The notes under the pieces: generated by a model
Database searches by the model: none
The model's input: the letters and a program-made list of their open reading frames with translations, nothing else
What the model was told of the DNA's origin: nothing
Shown here: positions 34,011 to 43,268 of the stretch, piece by piece
Layout of the letters: each line of letters starts with the position of its first letter
Numbering within the stretch: position 1 is the stretch's first letter
Program-made: the position numbers and the translations under genes
Source: Vibrio brasiliensis LMG 20546
GTDB lineage: Bacteria; Pseudomonadota; Gammaproteobacteria; Enterobacterales; Vibrionaceae
Assembly: GCF_000189255.1 (NCBI RefSeq)
Contig: NZ_AEVS01000104.1
Span: 1 to 64,000, forward strand
Length of the DNA: 64,000 nucleotides
Direction of reading: 5' to 3'

Positions 34011-34781
34011 ATGATTGAGTTAGACCAATACCAAGCTTTGCTAGAGCCTATTAACGGTTTTCTACACTGTTCAACACCTGACGCGTGGGTAGATGAGGCG
34101 CGCAAGCCAGAAAACCTTAAGGTAGTACTGATTGACCACTTGCTTTGTGAGCTAAAGGCAGGCCAGTCAGCAATGTACTTAATTCGTAAGTATGCCGTTG
34201 ATAAACAGAGCGCGCACAGCCTGTTGGATTGGTTCGAACCATACGAGAATTTCGCTTACCGTAAAACAGGTAGCCTTGAGACACTTAAAGGCAAAAGTCA
34301 GATCTCGAAAACGATCATGGCAAAGTCAGACTCACCATATAGTCAGGACTTGATTGATAAGATGGTCATGCTGATCAAAGAAGAGCTACACCACTTCTAT
34401 CAGGTTCTGGAAATCATGGATAAGCGTGGTATCGCGTACGAACCTGTCCAAGCGAGTCGCTACGCTAAGGGATTGATTGGTAATATGGCGACTCATGAGC
34501 CCCAAACTCTGATTGATAAGCTCATCATCGGTGCCTATATCGAAGCCCGCTCTTGTGAGCGCTTTGCTAAGCTGGCGCCACATATGGACGAAGATATTGC
34601 TAAGTTCTATATCTCTCTATTGCGCTCAGAAGCACGCCATTATCAGGATTACCTTACTCTTGCAGAAGAGATTGCCGGTCAGGATATCAGCGAGCGTGTC
34701 GCCTATTTTGGTCGTATCGAAGCACAACTCATCTCTTCACCAGATAGTGACTTTAAGTTTCACAGCGGTGTACCAGCATAA
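34011..34781 (+). CDS. miaE: tRNA 2-methylthio-N6-isopentenyladenosine hydroxylase
   Basis: Di-iron monooxygenase that hydroxylates ms2i6A37 of tRNA. The 256-aa protein has a ferritin-like helical bundle with metal ligands in KEELHHFYQVLEI (near residue 125), YIEARSCERFAKL (near 178) and RSEARHYQDYL (near 210). The ATG at 34011 was chosen over an upstream TTG. A clear Shine-Dalgarno is missing. Single gene. Confidence 0.92.
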   Translation: MIELDQYQALLEPINGFLHCSTPDAWVDEARKPENLKVVLIDHLLCELKAGQSAMYLIRKYAVDKQSAHSLLDWFEPYENFAYRKTGSLETLKGKSQISKTIMAKSDSPYSQDLIDKMVMLIKEELHHFYQVLEIMDKRGIAYEPVQASRYAKGLIGNMATHEPQTLIDKLIIGAYIEARSCERFAKLAPHMDEDIAKFYISLLRSEARHYQDYLTLAEEIAGQDISERVAYFGRIEAQLISSPDSDFKFHSGVPA

Positions 34782-34814
34782 TTAAAAAACTTGTTACCTC
34801 TGAGCTTTCGGAGA

Positions 34815-34843
34815 CAAAAAAGCCAGCACAAGTGCTGGCTTAA
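34815..34843 (-). terminator. Terminator of pyrF (probably bidirectional with miaE)
   Basis: 10-bp stem AAGCCAGCAC (34820-34829) pairs with 34832-34841. The minus strand continues with TTTTTT; the plus strand has a weaker T-run. Confidence 0.8.
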
Positions 34844-34858
34844 AAACGATAATCAGGC

Positions 34859-35554
34859 TTAAACAAGCGTCGCGTTGATTTGTGCTAATACCGCCGCTGG
34901 ATCTGGCGCTTGAGTAATTGGACGACCAATAACCAGGTAATCTGAACCCGCTTTCACGGCATCGACTGGTGTCATGATACGTTTCTGGTCGCCAACAGCA
35001 GCACCAGCAGGACGAATACCCGGAGTAACCAGCTTGAACTCCTGACCTAATTCACCTTTCAGCATAGATGCTTCCTGAGCTGAACACACTACCCCATCAA
35101 GACCTGAGTTTTTAGTTAAGTTGGCTAGGCGAATGACTTGCTCCTGTGGCGCAATATCCAAACCAATGCCAGCTAAGTCACTCTGCTCCATGCTGGTCAA
35201 TACCGTCACACCGATAAGCAGCGGGCGATCCTTTCCATATGGTTCTAGGATTTCACGTGAAGCTGTCATCATACGCTCACCGCCACTTGCATGAACGTTT
35301 ACCATCCAAACGCCCATTTCAGCCGCTGCACGCACTGCTTTAGAACAGGTATTTGGAATGTCATGAAATTTAAGATCTAGGAATACCGAGAATCCACGTT
35401 TGTGAAGCTCTTTAACGAAGTCAGGACCAAATAAGGTAAACATCTCCTTGCCGACTTTAAGACGACACGAGCTTGGGTCAATTTTATCAACAAAAGCGAG
35501 TGCATCGGCCTGGTTGTCATAGTCCAGCGCAACAATTACTTTTTGGTCGATCAT
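34859..35554 (-). CDS. pyrF: Orotidine 5'-phosphate decarboxylase
   Basis: Last step of UMP synthesis. The 231-aa TIM-barrel enzyme has the catalytic DxKxxD array in [12 protein letters not shown] (near residue 60) and phosphate-binding GIRPAG and IGRPIT segments. Family length. It follows lapB but a terminator lies between them. Confidence 0.97.
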   Translation of the reverse strand: MIDQKVIVALDYDNQADALAFVDKIDPSSCRLKVGKEMFTLFGPDFVKELHKRGFSVFLDLKFHDIPNTCSKAVRAAAEMGVWMVNVHASGGERMMTASREILEPYGKDRPLLIGVTVLTSMEQSDLAGIGLDIAPQEQVIRLANLTKNSGLDGVVCSAQEASMLKGELGQEFKLVTPGIRPAGAAVGDQKRIMTPVDAVKAGSDYLVIGRPITQAPDPAAVLAQINATLV

Positions 35555-35581
35555 TTCATCTCCTAACTTTTAAATAAATCG

Positions 35582-35608
35582 AAAAAAAGCAGCGGGATCA
35601 CCGCTGCC
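35582..35608 (-). terminator. Terminator of lapB
   Basis: Stem GCAGCGG (35589-35595) pairs with CCGCTGC (35601-35607), followed on the minus strand by TTTTTTT. It lies 28 bases upstream of the pyrF start. Confidence 0.8.
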
Positions 35609-35636
35609 ATTTTGCTATGGGACAAGCCCATAAAAA

Positions 35637-36806
35637 CTATTCACCATCCAATCCGCGGATTGGCTTGATCGTTCCCCACCCTTTACATGAAGGACAATGC
35701 CAATACATCGAATGGGTTGAGAAACCACATTTACGACATCGATAATGAGGTTTCACTTTTAACTGTTCACCAACCAGTTTTTGCAACGTACCTAAACTGG
35801 CCTTAGCACGCCCTTCTTCAGCTTCAGCCAAATGGTAGTCCATCAGGCGGTAGAAGCCCTTCATAGTCGGGTTCTTAACTAACTGGCGCGTTAGCAGCTC
35901 CTGTGCGGCGCCCACACCGTCATGCTGTGCGACAAGCTGTGCCAACATCAATTCGGCCGATACACCCGCTTTATTGACGATACACTGGCGTAAGAAGTTC
36001 AACAGCTCATCTTCTTGACCTAAATGGTGATAACACTCAGCTAGTGTCGGTAAGACTTCACTAACGAAGTCACTGTCCTGATCCAGTACCATCTCCATAT
36101 ATTTGATGGTGCTGCGGTAATCTTCATTGTCTAAATAAAGCTTACCGAGTGCGATTGAAGCACGAACACATTTAGGATCTTCAGCTAATGCACGTTTAAA
36201 ATTCTGCATTGCCTGAGCGTGGTTACCTTCAGCCTTCTCCTGCATTGCAAGCTCACACCAGAAATGTCCAATGCTGGTGCGCATACGCTTACGCCCCATC
36301 TTAACCAACAGTGAAGCGTAGTTAATTGCTTTGCTCCACTCGCGCGTTTGCTGGTAGATCGCAACTAATTGCTGCAAAGCAGCTTCTCTGTGGTCAGGCT
36401 CATCAACCAATTGTTCGAAGATTTTTTCCGCTCTGTCGAGGAAACCAGAAGCCATGTAGTCTTTTGCCAGCTGCTGCAGAGCAATGTTTTTCTGGTCTAT
36501 GGTAAGCCCGGAGCGGGAGATAAGATTTTGGTGGATACGAATTGCTCGATCGACTTCACCTCTCGAACGGAATAGATTACCGAGAGCTAAATGGGTGTCG
36601 ATCGTTTCGTTATCGACTTGAAGAAGCTCGATAAAGTGATCAACTGCTTTATCAGACTGGTCTGATAAAAGCAGGTTTAAACCCGTCACATACTGACGTG
36701 AGATTTGGTTTGATTGTTTCTGCTTGTCTTGCTGGGCACTGCGATTACCCATATACCAGCCGTATGCGGCTGCAATTGGCAATAACAAGAAGAGAATTTC
36801 TAACAT
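35637..36806 (-). CDS. lapB: Lipopolysaccharide assembly protein B
   Basis: Inner-membrane-anchored TPR protein that controls LpxC degradation by FtsH and so LPS synthesis. The 389-aa protein has an N-terminal membrane helix (MLEILFLLLPIAAAYGWYMG), about nine TPR repeats (residues 35-340) and a C-terminal rubredoxin-like zinc site with two Cys pairs (CRKCGF, CPSCKGW). 27 bases downstream of lapA. Family length. Confidence 0.96.
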   Translation of the reverse strand: MLEILFLLLPIAAAYGWYMGNRSAQQDKQKQSNQISRQYVTGLNLLLSDQSDKAVDHFIELLQVDNETIDTHLALGNLFRSRGEVDRAIRIHQNLISRSGLTIDQKNIALQQLAKDYMASGFLDRAEKIFEQLVDEPDHREAALQQLVAIYQQTREWSKAINYASLLVKMGRKRMRTSIGHFWCELAMQEKAEGNHAQAMQNFKRALAEDPKCVRASIALGKLYLDNEDYRSTIKYMEMVLDQDSDFVSEVLPTLAECYHHLGQEDELLNFLRQCIVNKAGVSAELMLAQLVAQHDGVGAAQELLTRQLVKNPTMKGFYRLMDYHLAEAEEGRAKASLGTLQKLVGEQLKVKPHYRCRKCGFSTHSMYWHCPSCKGWGTIKPIRGLDGE

Positions 36807-36833
36807 CGAGTAACAGCCTACCTAATACAACTT

Positions 36834-37112
36834 TTAAGCTTTACCTTGAGTTGGTTCACTTGCTGCAGGAGAGAGCTTAGTTAATTGTTTTCTTAGTTTG
36901 CGCACCTGTAATTGAGACTTAAGATGCAAGCTACCGAATATCAACCATGCTAGCAGGAAACCAACAATAAACACGCCACCTAGCAGAGTTGAGAGATGAA
37001 ACTCTCCCTGCGCCAACAGGTAGTTAAACGTAACAATCGCTTGGTTCTGAGAGCCTAAAGCCAGTGCAATCAAGAATAGGGCCAGTACAAGAACGATTTT
37101 TATAATTTTCAT
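36834..37112 (-). CDS. lapA: Lipopolysaccharide assembly protein A
   Basis: 92-aa LapA (YciS/DUF1049) protein with two membrane helices (about residues 3-22 and 44-66) and a charged C-terminal coiled segment (LQVRKLRKQLTKLS). Works with LapB. The lapA-lapB pair is the conserved arrangement downstream of ihfB. Confidence 0.93.
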   Translation of the reverse strand: MKIIKIVLVLALFLIALALGSQNQAIVTFNYLLAQGEFHLSTLLGGVFIVGFLLAWLIFGSLHLKSQLQVRKLRKQLTKLSPAASEPTQGKA

Positions 37113-37197
37113 AGTCCATCACCTAAGATAAGTTCTGCCGTTACGATTATGCAGTAAAAGATACAAACAAACCATGGTTATCTGGGTAATTCCAATG

Positions 37198-37233
37198 ATA
37201 AAAAAGCGGCATACGCTATGTATGCCGCTCTTT
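37198..37233 (-). terminator. Terminator of ihfB
   Basis: Stem AGCGGCATA (37205-37213) pairs with TATGCCGCT; the minus strand then reads TTTTTT. Confidence 0.8.
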
Positions 37234-37252
37234 TATCAGTAATTTCGGGAAT

Positions 37253-37534
37253 CTAACCGATATTTACTCGCTCTCGTAACTCTTTACCAGGTTTAAAGTG
37301 AGGAACAAATTTGCCTTCTAACTCTACCTTGTCACCTGTTTTAGGGTTACGTCCAACACGTGGTTCGCGGAAGTGAAGAGAGAAACTACCAAAACCACGA
37401 ATCTCAATTCGGTCTCCACTTTCCAGTGTTGAAGCCATATGCTCTAAAATATCTTTCACAGCATCTTCGATCTCTTTAGCCGAAAGGTGCGTCTGTTCTG
37501 CACAGAGTCTTTCGATCAATTCAGACTTAGTCAT
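37253..37534 (-). CDS. ihfB: Integration host factor subunit beta
   Basis: DNA-bending nucleoid protein, heterodimer with IhfA. The ATG at 37532-37534 gives [10 protein letters not shown] and 93 aa, the family length, with GAGGG upstream; nine further upstream codons were excluded. The beta-arm Pro signature [11 protein letters not shown] is present. Downstream of rpsA, as in enterics, with an rpsA terminator in between. Confidence 0.97.
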   Translation of the reverse strand: MTKSELIERLCAEQTHLSAKEIEDAVKDILEHMASTLESGDRIEIRGFGSFSLHFREPRVGRNPKTGDKVELEGKFVPHFKPGKELRERVNIG

Positions 37535-37702
37535 AGTTGCCCTCATAGAGTAATTTATCACTTATTATAGTAAGTAATACCAGTTCCAACAAACACTTGC
37601 CTACAATTTTAGACAAAATTTGAGCAATGTGTGTAATGAAAAAGTGTATTTAACAAAACATCTTGCAGAGATTGGTATTACCACTAGCAAAACTGGAAAC
37701 AT

Positions 37703-37731
37703 AAAAAAGGAGCCTTTCGGCCCCTTTTTCT
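37703..37731 (-). terminator. Terminator of rpsA
   Basis: GGGGCC-GAAA-GGCTCC hairpin (minus strand, one G-U pair) followed by TTTTTT. Confidence 0.8.
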
Positions 37732-37744
37732 TAAAAGCGATTAA

Positions 37745-39415
37745 TTATTCGCCTTTAGCTGCTTTGAAAGCGTCAGCCATAGCGTTACCGAATGAAGCAT
37801 CGTCTGCTTTGTTCAGTGAAGCCATTGCTTCTTGCTCTTCAGCTTCATCTTTAGCTTTGATAGATAGGTTGATTACGCGGTTCTTACGGTCTACACCTGT
37901 GAACTTAGCTTCAACACTGTCACCAGCGCTTAGGATTAGAGAAGCGTCTTCTACGCGGTCACGAGAAACTTCAGAAGCGCGGATGTAACCTTCTACGCCT
38001 TCTTCAAGCTCGATAGTTGCACCTTTAGCGTCTACTGCAGTAACAGTACCGTTAACTAGTACACCTTTCTTCTTCTCAGAAACGTAAGCGTTGAATGGGT
38101 CGTTTTCCATTTGCTTAACGCCTAGAGAGATACGCTCACGCTCAGCATCTACTGCTAGAACTACTGCAGAGATCTCGTCGCCTTTCTTGTACTCACGTAC
38201 AGCTTCTTCACCAGCAACATTCCAAGAAATGTCAGATAGGTGAACTAGACCGTCGATGCCGCCTTCTAGACCGATGAAGATACCGAAGTCAGTGATAGAC
38301 TTGATCTTACCAGTAACTTTGTCGCCTTTAGCTTGCGCTTCAGCGAAAGATTGCCATGGGTTAGCTTTACACTGTTTCAGACCTAGAGAGATACGACGAC
38401 GCTCTTCGTCGATTTCAAGAACCATAACCTCAACTTCGTCGCCAACATTAACAACTTTAGATGGGTGGATGTTCTTGTTAGTCCAATCCATTTCAGAAAC
38501 GTGTACTAGACCTTCAACGCCTTCTTCGATTTCAACGAAACAGCCGTAGTCAGTTAGGTTAGTAACGCGACCAGATAGTTTGTGACCTTCTGGGTAACGC
38601 TTAGCGATTGCTACCCATGGATCTTCGCCTAGCTGCTTAAGACCTAGTGATACGCGAGTACGCTCACGGTCGAACTTAAGAACTTTAACTTGGATCTCGT
38701 CACCAACATTAACGATCTCAGAAGGGTGCTTAACGCGCTTCCAAGCCATGTCAGTGATGTGTAGAAGACCGTCAACACCACCTAGATCTACGAACGCACC
38801 GTAGTCAGTAAGGTTCTTAACGATACCTTTAACTTCTGCGCCTTCTTGTAGAGTCTCTAGAAGCTCATCACGCTCAACGCTGTTCTCAGATTCGATAACT
38901 GCACGACGAGAAACAACTACGTTGTTACGCTTCTGGTCAAGTTTGATAACTTTGAACTCTAGCTCTTTGTTTTCTAGGTGAGCTGTGTCGCGAATTGGAC
39001 GCACGTCTACTAGTGAACCAGGAAGGAAAGCACGGATACCGTTTAGTTCAACAGTGAAACCGCCTTTAACTTTACCGTTGATGATACCAACAACAGTTTC
39101 AGCTTCTTCGTAAGCCTTCTCAAGTACAATCCAAGCTTCGTGGCGCTTCGCTTTCTCACGAGAAAGTTGAGTTTCACCGAAACCGTCTTCTACAGCGTCT
39201 AGAGCTACGTCTACTTCAGAACCAACTTCAACTTCAAGTTCGCCAGCAGCGTTCTTGAACTGTTCAGCAGGGATAGCAGACTCAGACTTAAGACCAGCGT
39301 CAACAAGAACGAAACCGTTCTCGATAGCTACTACAGTACCTTTAACGATAGTACCTTGTTGGAATTCAGTCTCGTTTAGAAACTCTTCAAAGAGTTGAGC
39401 AAAAGATTCAGTCAT
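37745..39415 (-). CDS. rpsA: 30S ribosomal protein S1
   Basis: mRNA-binding ribosomal protein needed for translation initiation on most messages. The 556-aa protein has six S1 OB-fold repeats (two N-terminal ribosome-binding, four RNA-binding; for example [37 protein letters not shown]). It lies 102 bases downstream of cmk. The gap could hold the autoregulatory S1 leader known in gammaproteobacteria; I cannot confirm its folding. Confidence 0.98.
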   Translation of the reverse strand: MTESFAQLFEEFLNETEFQQGTIVKGTVVAIENGFVLVDAGLKSESAIPAEQFKNAAGELEVEVGSEVDVALDAVEDGFGETQLSREKAKRHEAWIVLEKAYEEAETVVGIINGKVKGGFTVELNGIRAFLPGSLVDVRPIRDTAHLENKELEFKVIKLDQKRNNVVVSRRAVIESENSVERDELLETLQEGAEVKGIVKNLTDYGAFVDLGGVDGLLHITDMAWKRVKHPSEIVNVGDEIQVKVLKFDRERTRVSLGLKQLGEDPWVAIAKRYPEGHKLSGRVTNLTDYGCFVEIEEGVEGLVHVSEMDWTNKNIHPSKVVNVGDEVEVMVLEIDEERRRISLGLKQCKANPWQSFAEAQAKGDKVTGKIKSITDFGIFIGLEGGIDGLVHLSDISWNVAGEEAVREYKKGDEISAVVLAVDAERERISLGVKQMENDPFNAYVSEKKKGVLVNGTVTAVDAKGATIELEEGVEGYIRASEVSRDRVEDASLILSAGDSVEAKFTGVDRKNRVINLSIKAKDEAEEQEAMASLNKADDASFGNAMADAFKAAKGE

Positions 39416-39517
39416 TATTTAATCTTCAATAAATTAAACGTCCACGGGTGTCCTACCACATGGGGTTATTAACTTCGCCGGTCATCATCCTTGCGACCAA
39501 CGTTCTTACCTAGCAGC

Positions 39518-40198
39518 CTAAGCTACTAGCTTAGATTCGATATATTGTAGTGCCTTTTCTACCACTTCGTCGATACTCATCGTAGTAGAATCTAGCAATA
39601 GCGCATCCTCAGCAGGGCGTAATGGCGCTACTGGGCGGTTACGATCTCGGTCGTCACGCTCTTGGATCTCGCTCAAAAGGTCGTCAAATTTAACATCTAA
39701 CCCCTTGCCTTGCAACTGTTTAAGGCGGCGGTTCGCTCGCTCTTCAGCACTAGCATCCAGAAAGATCTTAACCTCTGCTTGTGGGAAGACAACTGTTCCC
39801 ATATCACGGCCATCAGCCACTAAGCCCTGACCTTCTGCAAATGCACGCTGACGACGAAGAAGTGCTTCACGAACACGTGGAAGAGCAGCGACTTTTGACG
39901 CAGCCATACCCGTCTCTTCTTTGCGAAGCTCTCCAGAAACATCTTCACCTTCGAGAATAACTTTAACCAGGTCACCTTCAGCAATAAACTGAACGTCCAA
40001 ATGCGTTGCTAAAGGAACCAGTGCATCTTCCGACTCAAGATCGACACCATGATGAATTGCAGCTAGAGCAAGAACGCGATAAATCGCTCCCGAGTCTAAT
40101 AAATGAAACCCTAATTTTTTTGCTAGCAGCATACAAAGTGTGCCCTTTCCAGCACCACTTGGTCCATCAACGGTTACTACCGGTGTATGAGACGACAT
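39518..40198 (-). CDS. cmk: Cytidylate kinase
   Basis: Phosphorylates CMP/dCMP. 226 aa with the P-loop [13 protein letters not shown], the CMP-binding [11 protein letters not shown] and the lid region. In the conserved cmk-rpsA-ihfB order. Confidence 0.97.
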   Translation of the reverse strand: MSSHTPVVTVDGPSGAGKGTLCMLLAKKLGFHLLDSGAIYRVLALAAIHHGVDLESEDALVPLATHLDVQFIAEGDLVKVILEGEDVSGELRKEETGMAASKVAALPRVREALLRRQRAFAEGQGLVADGRDMGTVVFPQAEVKIFLDASAEERANRRLKQLQGKGLDVKFDDLLSEIQERDDRDRNRPVAPLRPAEDALLLDSTTMSIDEVVEKALQYIESKLVA

Positions 40199-40308
40199 GT
40201 TTTACTCCATGTTGGTTACTGATCAAAGCTCTGCGCATTGACCTTGTTTCGGCGTGGAATTATAGAGCGAAACGACCAGAGGTTCTAGGAAGGATTTTAT
40301 TGAAATGA

Positions 40309-40331
40309 AAAAAAGAGCGCCAAGCGCTCTT
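40309..40331 (-). terminator. Terminator of the comEA-like gene
   Basis: AAGAGCGC-CAA-GCGCTCTT hairpin with TTTTTTT on the minus strand. Confidence 0.8.
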
Positions 40332-40339
40332 AAAGGGGT

Positions 40340-40633
40340 TCAAAGAAGAATTCGCTCGCGGTTTTTATCGACAATTGCAGTGCCGATCCCTTTCACTTTT
40401 GCCAATTCGTCAGCGCTTTTAAACTCACCATTCTGTTGACGATACTCAACAATCGCTTGCGCCTTCTGTAATCCAATCCCAATCAGTAAATCTGCAATCT
40501 CTTCTGCACTCGCCTGATTGATGTTTACCGTGATTTCAATGCCCTGATACTGGGGATCCACTTTGCCTTCTTCAGCGAAAGTATAAGGGTTGAAACATAA
40601 TAGAAGTGTCGCGAGGACCAGCTTTTTAAGCAT
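40340..40633 (-). CDS. ComEA-family helix-hairpin-helix protein
   Basis: 97-aa secreted DNA-binding protein. Signal peptide (MLKKLVLATLLLCFNPYTFA) followed by tandem helix-hairpin-helix motifs (LLIGIGLQKAQAIVEYRQQ; LAKVKGIGTAIVDKN). It is like E. coli YbaV, which also lies after ppiD. In vibrios periplasmic ComEA proteins pull in transforming DNA; whether this paralogue does so is not shown by sequence. Confidence 0.88.
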   Translation of the reverse strand: MLKKLVLATLLLCFNPYTFAEEGKVDPQYQGIEITVNINQASAEEIADLLIGIGLQKAQAIVEYRQQNGEFKSADELAKVKGIGTAIVDKNRERILL

Positions 40634-40708
40634 AGTTATTTCCTTGTTGTCTTGATAGTGCAGTCAGCTTAACCACTATCAAAATTAAAAAAATAACTTA
40701 AGTTCTAA

Positions 40709-40736
40709 AACAAAACGGACTGCCAAGGCAGTCCGT
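40709..40736 (-). terminator. Terminator of ppiD
   Basis: 10-bp stem ACGGACTGCC / GGCAGTCCGT, then TTTTGTTTT on the minus strand. Confidence 0.85.
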
Positions 40737-40768
40737 TCGGATAGATATATCAATTACATCGCGACTAA

Positions 40769-42628
40769 TTATTGAGTCACAACATAGTATTCAATATCAA
40801 TTGTCTTGCGTAGGATGCTGATTAAACCTGTCAGATCTTGCTGAGCATTCACTTGTGATAGCTGAGCACCAATCTGTTGGTTGTATTGTGGATCAAAATC
40901 AGAAGCAACCTTAGTCAGTTCAACCACAACGATGTCACCGTTAAGGTCTTTCGCTTGAGCGAAGCCTACGCCACCATCAACTGGTTTAACCATAGAGAAC
41001 ACAACGTCTGCTAATGGAGAGCTGCGATCAAGAGTTTCTGTTTCGCCAAATGCCAAACCGCTTTCAGACAACAGATCCTGTTTGCCCTCTTTTAACTCTG
41101 CAACCAGGTTTTGCGCTAGTTCAATAGCAGTTTGTTCACCTTTGACATTAGCCAGCGCTTTAGTCACATCAGAGCGAACTTGCTCAAGTGGCAATACAGT
41201 TTCGTCACGGCTATCTTCAACGCGCACTACAATCACGTGCTCCGGAGCAACTTCAATGACTTCTGAGTTCAGACCATCTTCTTTCACTTCTGGGCTAACA
41301 ATCGCTTGCAGCACAGCTGGTGTTTTAAGAAGCTCTGGTGCATCTACTTGAGAGATGAAGTCGGTAGTATGGATTTCAGCATTGATTGCTTTCGCTGCGT
41401 CGTCCAATGAATCAGGGTACTCAAACGCTACCTTTTCTAGCTCACTCTGAAGCTCGTAGTATTGGTCGATTGCTTGCTGATCTTTTAGCTCTTGCTTGAT
41501 TTCCGCTGCAACCTCTTGGTAAGGCTTAGCAACTGAATCTTTTAGTTCATCAAGCTTGATGATGTGGTAACCGAAATCGGATTTAACCAGACCTGTTGTT
41601 TCACCAACCTTAGTCAGAGCAAATGCCGCTTCTTCGAATGAAGGGTCCATTACATCGCGTTCGATCCAACCTAGAGAACCACCTTCTGATGCACTGCCAA
41701 AGTCGTCAGATTTCTCTTCCGCAAGAGTAGCGAAGTCTGCACCTGCGTTTAGTTCGTCCAGAATAGCTTGTGCCTTAGCCTGGTCATCACCTTCAATCAG
41801 GATATGACTAACACGACGCTGCTCTTCTGAAGAGTATTTATCGATATGCTCTTGGTAGTACTTCTCAGCCTGCTCGTCAGAAATCTCGATGTTCTCTTTT
41901 AGTTGCTGAGCCGACAGTTCAACATAAGCCACTTTCACTTGCTCTGGACGAGTGTAGCGCTCAGGGTTTTGTTGATAGTAGTCACTGATTTCTTGTTCAG
42001 ATAGTTCTGCTTTCGCTGCAAAATCTGCCAGAGAAAGAGTTACCTTCTTAATGTCACGAGTTTGCGTTAGCAGCTTGCTTTGAGCTTCTACTTCGCCTGG
42101 TAGCGCGAAATCACTACCTTGAATCGCAGTCATCAGTTGGTTACGAACTAGGTCACGGCGTAGGTACTCAGCAAAGCTTTCTGCCGAGAAACCAGCACGA
42201 CGCAGTGCAGTCTGATAGATCTCTTGATCAAATTTGCCGTCAACTTGGAACTGAGGCATTTCTAGGATTAGCGTACGAACTTGCGAATCGCTTACACGTA
42301 GGCCTAGTGACTCTGCGTGCTGTTCTAGAAGAAGGTCATTGACCATACGATCAAGAACTGATTTACGGAAAGATTCTACATAGCTTGGATCAGCCAGTAG
42401 ATTAGAGAAGTAATCACCAAGCTGAGCTTGCATGCGATTACGTTCATTTTGGTAAGCCTGTTCAAACTCACCACGACCAATTTCAACATTGCCTACTTTT
42501 GCAGCAGAGTTATTTGAGCCACCAACGATGTAACTACCAACACCTGCAAATACGAAAGATAGGATGATAAGCCCTAGGATAATTTTAACCGCGATGCTGT
42601 TAACGCCTTCGCGTAATCGGTCCATCAT
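40769..42628 (-). CDS. ppiD: Periplasmic chaperone PpiD
   Basis: Membrane-anchored folding helper near the SecYEG exit. From MMDRLREGVNSIAVK the protein is 619 aa with one membrane helix (about 16-36), a SurA-like N-terminal region and one parvulin domain (about 255-350; RRVSHILIEGDDQAKAQ). The open frame extends 13 codons upstream without support. Conserved position after hupB. Confidence 0.94.
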   Translation of the reverse strand: MMDRLREGVNSIAVKIILGLIILSFVFAGVGSYIVGGSNNSAAKVGNVEIGRGEFEQAYQNERNRMQAQLGDYFSNLLADPSYVESFRKSVLDRMVNDLLLEQHAESLGLRVSDSQVRTLILEMPQFQVDGKFDQEIYQTALRRAGFSAESFAEYLRRDLVRNQLMTAIQGSDFALPGEVEAQSKLLTQTRDIKKVTLSLADFAAKAELSEQEISDYYQQNPERYTRPEQVKVAYVELSAQQLKENIEISDEQAEKYYQEHIDKYSSEEQRRVSHILIEGDDQAKAQAILDELNAGADFATLAEEKSDDFGSASEGGSLGWIERDVMDPSFEEAAFALTKVGETTGLVKSDFGYHIIKLDELKDSVAKPYQEVAAEIKQELKDQQAIDQYYELQSELEKVAFEYPDSLDDAAKAINAEIHTTDFISQVDAPELLKTPAVLQAIVSPEVKEDGLNSEVIEVAPEHVIVVRVEDSRDETVLPLEQVRSDVTKALANVKGEQTAIELAQNLVAELKEGKQDLLSESGLAFGETETLDRSSPLADVVFSMVKPVDGGVGFAQAKDLNGDIVVVELTKVASDFDPQYNQQIGAQLSQVNAQQDLTGLISILRKTIDIEYYVVTQ

Positions 42629-42735
42629 ACTTAAACTACTCTCCGCTGATGTACCGCACTTAATCACACTGATTCGTGAGTTCGGTACATTTCATAATTA
42701 AAAAATTGAATAGCGCGATAATACCAGAAAAAGAA

Positions 42736-42758
42736 ATGCGCATCAGTATGATGCGCAT
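42736..42758 (-). terminator. Second hairpin downstream of hupB
   Basis: Perfect 10-bp inverted repeat ATGCGCATCA / TGATGCGCAT with a 3-base loop, followed on the minus strand by a T-rich run (TTCTTTTTC). Probably a back-up terminator. Confidence 0.6.
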
Positions 42759-42773
42759 AATTTAAAAAGGTTC

Positions 42774-42802
42774 GAAAAAATCACCTCTTGAGGCGATTTT
42801 TT
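42774..42802 (-). terminator. Primary terminator of hupB
   Basis: AAAATCGCCTC-AAG-AGGTGATTTT on the minus strand (one G-U pair), with T-runs. Confidence 0.8.
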
Positions 42803-42803
42803 A

Positions 42804-43076
42804 TTAGTTACAAGAATCTTTCAGAGCTTTACCAGCTTTGAATGCAGGAACCTTAGCTTCTGCGATTTGAATCTCTTCACCAGTCTTAGGGTTACGACCT
42901 GTACGTGCTGCGCGAGTACGAACACTGAAAGTACCAAAGCCAACTAGAGCAACTTGATCACCAGACTGTAGAGTGTCACCTACTGCTTCGATGAATGCAT
43001 CTAGAGCACGACCAGCAGATGCTTTAGATAGATCTGCATTTTCTGCGATTTTTTCTACTAATTGTGTTTTATTCAC
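42804..43076 (-). CDS. hupB: DNA-binding protein HU-beta
   Basis: 90-aa nucleoid protein. Starts [18 protein letters not shown] and has the HU signature [24 protein letters not shown]. Its place after lon identifies it as hupB rather than hupA. The C-terminal residues (DSCN) are slightly unusual for HU, which normally ends in a Lys/Ala-rich tail. Confidence 0.95.
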   Translation of the reverse strand: MNKTQLVEKIAENADLSKASAGRALDAFIEAVGDTLQSGDQVALVGFGTFSVRTRAARTGRNPKTGEEIQIAEAKVPAFKAGKALKDSCN

Positions 43077-43200
43077 TGTGATTCCCCTTTGCGCTGCCTG
43101 TTTGTATTTTTATGGCAGCTTTACGTTCCATTTCGTTTCAAATTCGCGACAAACCCTTGTGTTACAAGGCTTGTAGCTATCGTCGATAACGTTAGCGTCC

Positions 43201-43242
43201 AAAAAAAACGCTGACAAGCATTTTTGTACTTATCAGCGTAAT
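43201..43242 (-). terminator. Terminator of lon
   Basis: 11-bp stem ACGCTGATAAG / CTTGTCAGCGT (minus strand, one G-U pair) followed by eight Ts. Confidence 0.85.
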
Positions 43243-43268
43243 CTTTTACTTATTTTTGCTGCACATCA

